A stretch of DNA of 7,429 nt from the NCBI GenBank assembly GCA_946006915.1, contig CAMFZK010000045.1, forward strand, positions 1 to 7,429, written 5' to 3'. Shown here one piece after another: positions 5,620 through 7,429 of the stretch. Position numbers and translations under genes: made by a program. This DNA comes from an uncultured Clostridia bacterium (lineage in GTDB: Bacteria; Bacillota; Clostridia; Oscillospirales; Acutalibacteraceae). The first letter of the stretch is position 1. Each line of letters starts with the position of its first letter. Below the pieces are notes generated by a model that saw only the letters and a program-made list of their open reading frames with translations, was not told where the DNA came from and ran no database searches.

Positions 5620-6805
5620 TAGTGTTAAAAAGTATTTACCCACCAAACTTGCAGGGTATGTAGGGTTTATTGTTCAGGCGGTAGTCAATAACTTTTTACC
5701 CATACTTTTTATTGTTTTTAGGAATGTATATAATTTAAGTTATGAAAAGTTGGGACGGTTAATTTTAGTAAACTTTGTAACCCAAATGTTTGTGGATTTA
5801 CTAACCCCTAAAATTGTTAAAGCGGCGGGATACCGAAAAACCGCAATTATGTCCCAAGCATTTGCGGCAATAGGACTTATTGCACTTGGCATTTTGCCGG
5901 GTATTATGAAAGATACTTACCTAGGCATAATAATTTCCATACTCCTTTATGCCGCAGGCAGCGGTATTACCGAGGTTATCTTAAGCCCTATTATAGAAAT
6001 GCTGCCTACGGGAAATAAATCGGGCAATATGGCGCTTTTACACTCCTTTTACTGTTGGGGGCAGGCGTTTACCGTTTTGGGTACAACGGCGCTTGTGTCT
6101 GTTTTCGGGTATCATAACTGGCAGTATATCCCCCTTATTTGGGCGGTTATACCCTTTTTAAATACCTTTAGTTTTTTCAAAGTGCCAATTGTAGAACCCT
6201 CACCCGACCAAAAAGAGGCAACCTTTTTGGAACTAATAAAAAAACCGCTTTTTTTAATTTATATGTTAATGATGCTTTGCGCAGGTGCAAGCGAAATTGC
6301 AATGGCAGAGTGGGCATCTATTTTTGCGCAAAACGCTTTGGGTGTTTCAAAGGTGATAGGTGATATTGCGGGACCTTGTGCGTTTGCTTTGTTTATGGGA
6401 ACGGGCAGGGTAGTATATGCAAAATTTTCTAAAAAAGTTTCCTTTACAAAACTGCTTGTTTTACTTAATGTTTTGTGCTTTGTTTGTTATATTGTAGTCG
6501 GCTTTTGCAAAATTTCCTTTGTGGCACTTATCTTTTGTGCTCTTTGCGGTTTTACCGTAAGCATTTCTTGGCCGGGCATTTATTCGGCAGGGGCAAGAAC
6601 CTTTACGAACGGCGGAGCGGTTATGTTTAGTGTATTTGCAATGAGCGGTGATACCGGCTGTGCGGTAGGTCCTTGGCTTATCGGCTTTTTTGCGGATAGG
6701 TTCGGTCTTAATGTCGGTTTTGCGGTTGCATCGGTTTTCCCGCTTTTAATGGTTTTGTGCGGACTTTATATTTTAAAACTTCGCTCTTGCCAAAAAGAGC
6801 GATAA
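5612..6805 (+). CDS. Major facilitator superfamily transporter
   Basis: This 397-residue integral membrane protein has about twelve predicted transmembrane helices in two groups of six. They are joined by a charged loop at residues 190-211 (VEPSPDQKEATFLELIKK), as expected for a cytoplasmic central loop. LLHSFYCWGQ (142-151) in helix 5 and GDTGCAVGP (346-354) near helix 11 resemble sugar-type MFS proteins of the FHS (fucose permease) group. The substrate and direction of transport cannot be deduced. The ATG at 5612 lies inside the end of the phosphatase gene (8-nt overlap) and follows TGAGGA (5598-5603), so the two are probably coupled. Length is normal for MFS. The 3' end of the gene contains a hairpin at 6781-6802. 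Confidence 0.9.
   Translation: MDNSVKKYLPTKLAGYVGFIVQAVVNNFLPILFIVFRNVYNLSYEKLGRLILVNFVTQMFVDLLTPKIVKAAGYRKTAIMSQAFAAIGLIALGILPGIMKDTYLGIIISILLYAAGSGITEVILSPIIEMLPTGNKSGNMALLHSFYCWGQAFTVLGTTALVSVFGYHNWQYIPLIWAVIPFLNTFSFFKVPIVEPSPDQKEATFLELIKKPLFLIYMLMMLCAGASEIAMAEWASIFAQNALGVSKVIGDIAGPCAFALFMGTGRVVYAKFSKKVSFTKLLVLLNVLCFVCYIVVGFCKISFVALIFCALCGFTVSISWPGIYSAGARTFTNGGAVMFSVFAMSGDTGCAVGPWLIGFFADRFGLNVGFAVASVFPLLMVLCGLYILKLRSCQKER
6781..6802 (+). other. Hairpin spanning the end of the transporter gene
   Basis: TCGCTCTT (6781-6788) pairs with AAGAGCGA (6795-6802) around a GCCAAA loop, an 8-bp perfect stem ending one base before the TAA stop. The sequence after it (TAAATGTTAG) is not T-rich, so it does not look like an intrinsic terminator. 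It might stabilise the 3' end of a processed transcript or be incidental. Confidence 0.45.
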
Positions 6806-6820
6806 ATGTTAGTATAGTAT

Positions 6821-6827
6821 TGAGGTG
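6821..6827 (+). promoter_or_regulatory. Ribosome binding site that sets the dCMP deaminase start
   Basis: TGAGGTG ends 6 bases before the GTG at 6834. The upstream in-frame GTG at 6825 is part of this Shine-Dalgarno itself and so is unlikely to be the start. Confidence 0.85.
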
Positions 6828-6833
6828 AACGCA

Positions 6834-7310
6834 GTGAAAAGAGAAGATTATTTAAGTTGGGACGAATATTTTATGGGAATTGCTTTGCTTTCCTCTATGC
6901 GAAGTAAGGACCCCTCTACCCAAGTAGGCGCCTGCATTGTTAATGATGATAAACGCATTATGTCTATGGGATATAACGGTATGCCGAGATGTTGCAGTGA
7001 TGACGATTACCCCTGGGAGCGTGACAATAACCCGCTTAATTCCAAGTATTTGTATGTTTGCCATGCGGAATTTAACGCAATTCTAAACTGCGAAAGAAAT
7101 GTTAAAGGTTGCACCGTTTATACTACCCTTTTTCCCTGTAATGAATGTGCCAAGGCAATTATTCAGTCGGGTATAAAAGAGGTTGTCTATATGGCAGATA
7201 AATATGCAGATTCGGACAGTGTTATTGCCGCAAAACGAATGTTTGACACGGCGGGAGTTAAATACCGCCTTTACGAAAGCACAAATAAGCCGGTAATGCT
7301 GAATTTATAA
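6834..7310 (+). CDS. Deoxycytidylate (dCMP) deaminase
   Basis: The enzyme deaminates dCMP to dUMP, the substrate of thymidylate synthase, in the cytosol. The 158 residues carry the zinc deaminase signature: H77-A-E79 in CHAEFNAILN, with E79 as proton shuttle, and P101-C102-x2-C105 as the remaining ligands. YNGMPRCCSDDDYPWER (47-63) is the nucleotide-binding segment typical of dCMP deaminases and separates it from tRNA adenosine or cytidine deaminases. The start is taken as GTG at 6834 because the GTG at 6825 overlaps the ribosome binding site. Length is normal. The YNGMP...CSDD...PW block followed by KYLYVCHAE resembles eukaryotic and phage dCMP deaminases. The gene lies 28 bases after the transporter stop with no convincing promoter between, so it is probably the last gene of the operon. 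Confidence 0.95.
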   Translation: MKREDYLSWDEYFMGIALLSSMRSKDPSTQVGACIVNDDKRIMSMGYNGMPRCCSDDDYPWERDNNPLNSKYLYVCHAEFNAILNCERNVKGCTVYTTLFPCNECAKAIIQSGIKEVVYMADKYADSDSVIAAKRMFDTAGVKYRLYESTNKPVMLNL

Positions 7311-7358
7311 TCTTTCGTTTTAACTATTTTCGGAATAGCATTAAGGTATATAATAATC

Positions 7359-7390
7359 ACAACCCCCTTTAGGCAAGGGGGTTGTTTTGT
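7359..7390 (+). terminator. Strong intrinsic terminator ending the phosphatase-transporter-deaminase unit
   Basis: An 11-bp perfect stem pairs ACAACCCCCTT (7359-7369) with AAGGGGGTTGT (7375-7385) around the loop TAGGC, followed by TTTTGTT. Five consecutive G-C pairs make it strong. It lies 49 bases after the deaminase stop. Bases 7391-7429 beyond it contain no gene I can support. Confidence 0.92.
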
Positions 7391-7429
7391 TAATGTTTTA
7401 AATTACCGGTTATGCTTTTGAGTTTTCAA

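Noticed and set aside
6787..6820. Promoter for the deaminase: TTGCCA (6787-6792), 17 bases, TAGTAT (6810-6815)
   Set aside because: The predicted start would fall at about 6822, inside the Shine-Dalgarno, leaving almost no leader. The -35 lies in the hairpin and both boxes are imperfect.
7349..7354. Perfect TATAAT just upstream of the last terminator
   Set aside because: There is no convincing -35 at 16-18 bases upstream, and the transcript would start inside the terminator stem, giving only about 30 bases of RNA. Chance match in AT-rich spacer.
7391..7429. Possible end of a convergent minus-strand gene at the window edge
   Set aside because: Two minus-strand frames stay open for a few codons from the edge (stops at 7410-7412 and 7403-7405), but 5-8 codons cannot support a gene, and the terminator has only a poor T-tract on that strand.

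Overview
The window looks like a stretch of ordinary housekeeping chromosome from an AT-rich, low-G+C Gram-positive bacterium, most likely an anaerobic member of class Clostridia. The reasons are the strong AAGGAGGTG-type ribosome binding sites, the use of GTG starts, the PDZ/radical SAM/DUF512 protein next to der, plsY and gpsA, and the four-cysteine forms of L28 and L32. I cannot place it below class from sequence alone. All genes are on the + strand. The first 43 bases are not genomic: they match the Illumina Nextera i7-side adapter, so this is the end of an assembled contig and native DNA starts at base 44.

Layout. (1) 44-304: rpmF (L32) with a strong ribosome binding site and an intrinsic terminator. 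(2) 326-4595: a tightly packed four-gene unit (PDZ-radical SAM-DUF512 protein, der, plsY, gpsA) with junctions of +1, +1 and -1 nt. It joins a protein of unknown function to a ribosome-assembly GTPase and two enzymes that feed phospholipid synthesis. GpsA makes glycerol-3-phosphate and PlsY acylates it. (3) 4596-4933: a probable sigma-A promoter with an extended -10, a short leader with a hairpin, rpmB (L28) and a strong terminator. (4) 4957-7310: a HAD-family phosphatase overlapping an MFS transporter by 8 nt, followed 28 nt later by a dCMP deaminase. A strong terminator follows at 7359-7390. The last 39 bases (7391-7429) hold no gene I can support.

The recurring design is a small ribosomal protein gene, then an intrinsic terminator, then only about 20 bases before the start codon of an unrelated operon. 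No promoter fits in those gaps, which suggests that the downstream operons rely on terminator read-through or on promoters buried upstream. I see no mobile element, CRISPR array, tRNA, rRNA or defence system. The nearest thing to undescribed biology is the DUF512 radical SAM protein, whose reaction is, as far as I know, unestablished, and the possible L28 leader hairpin.
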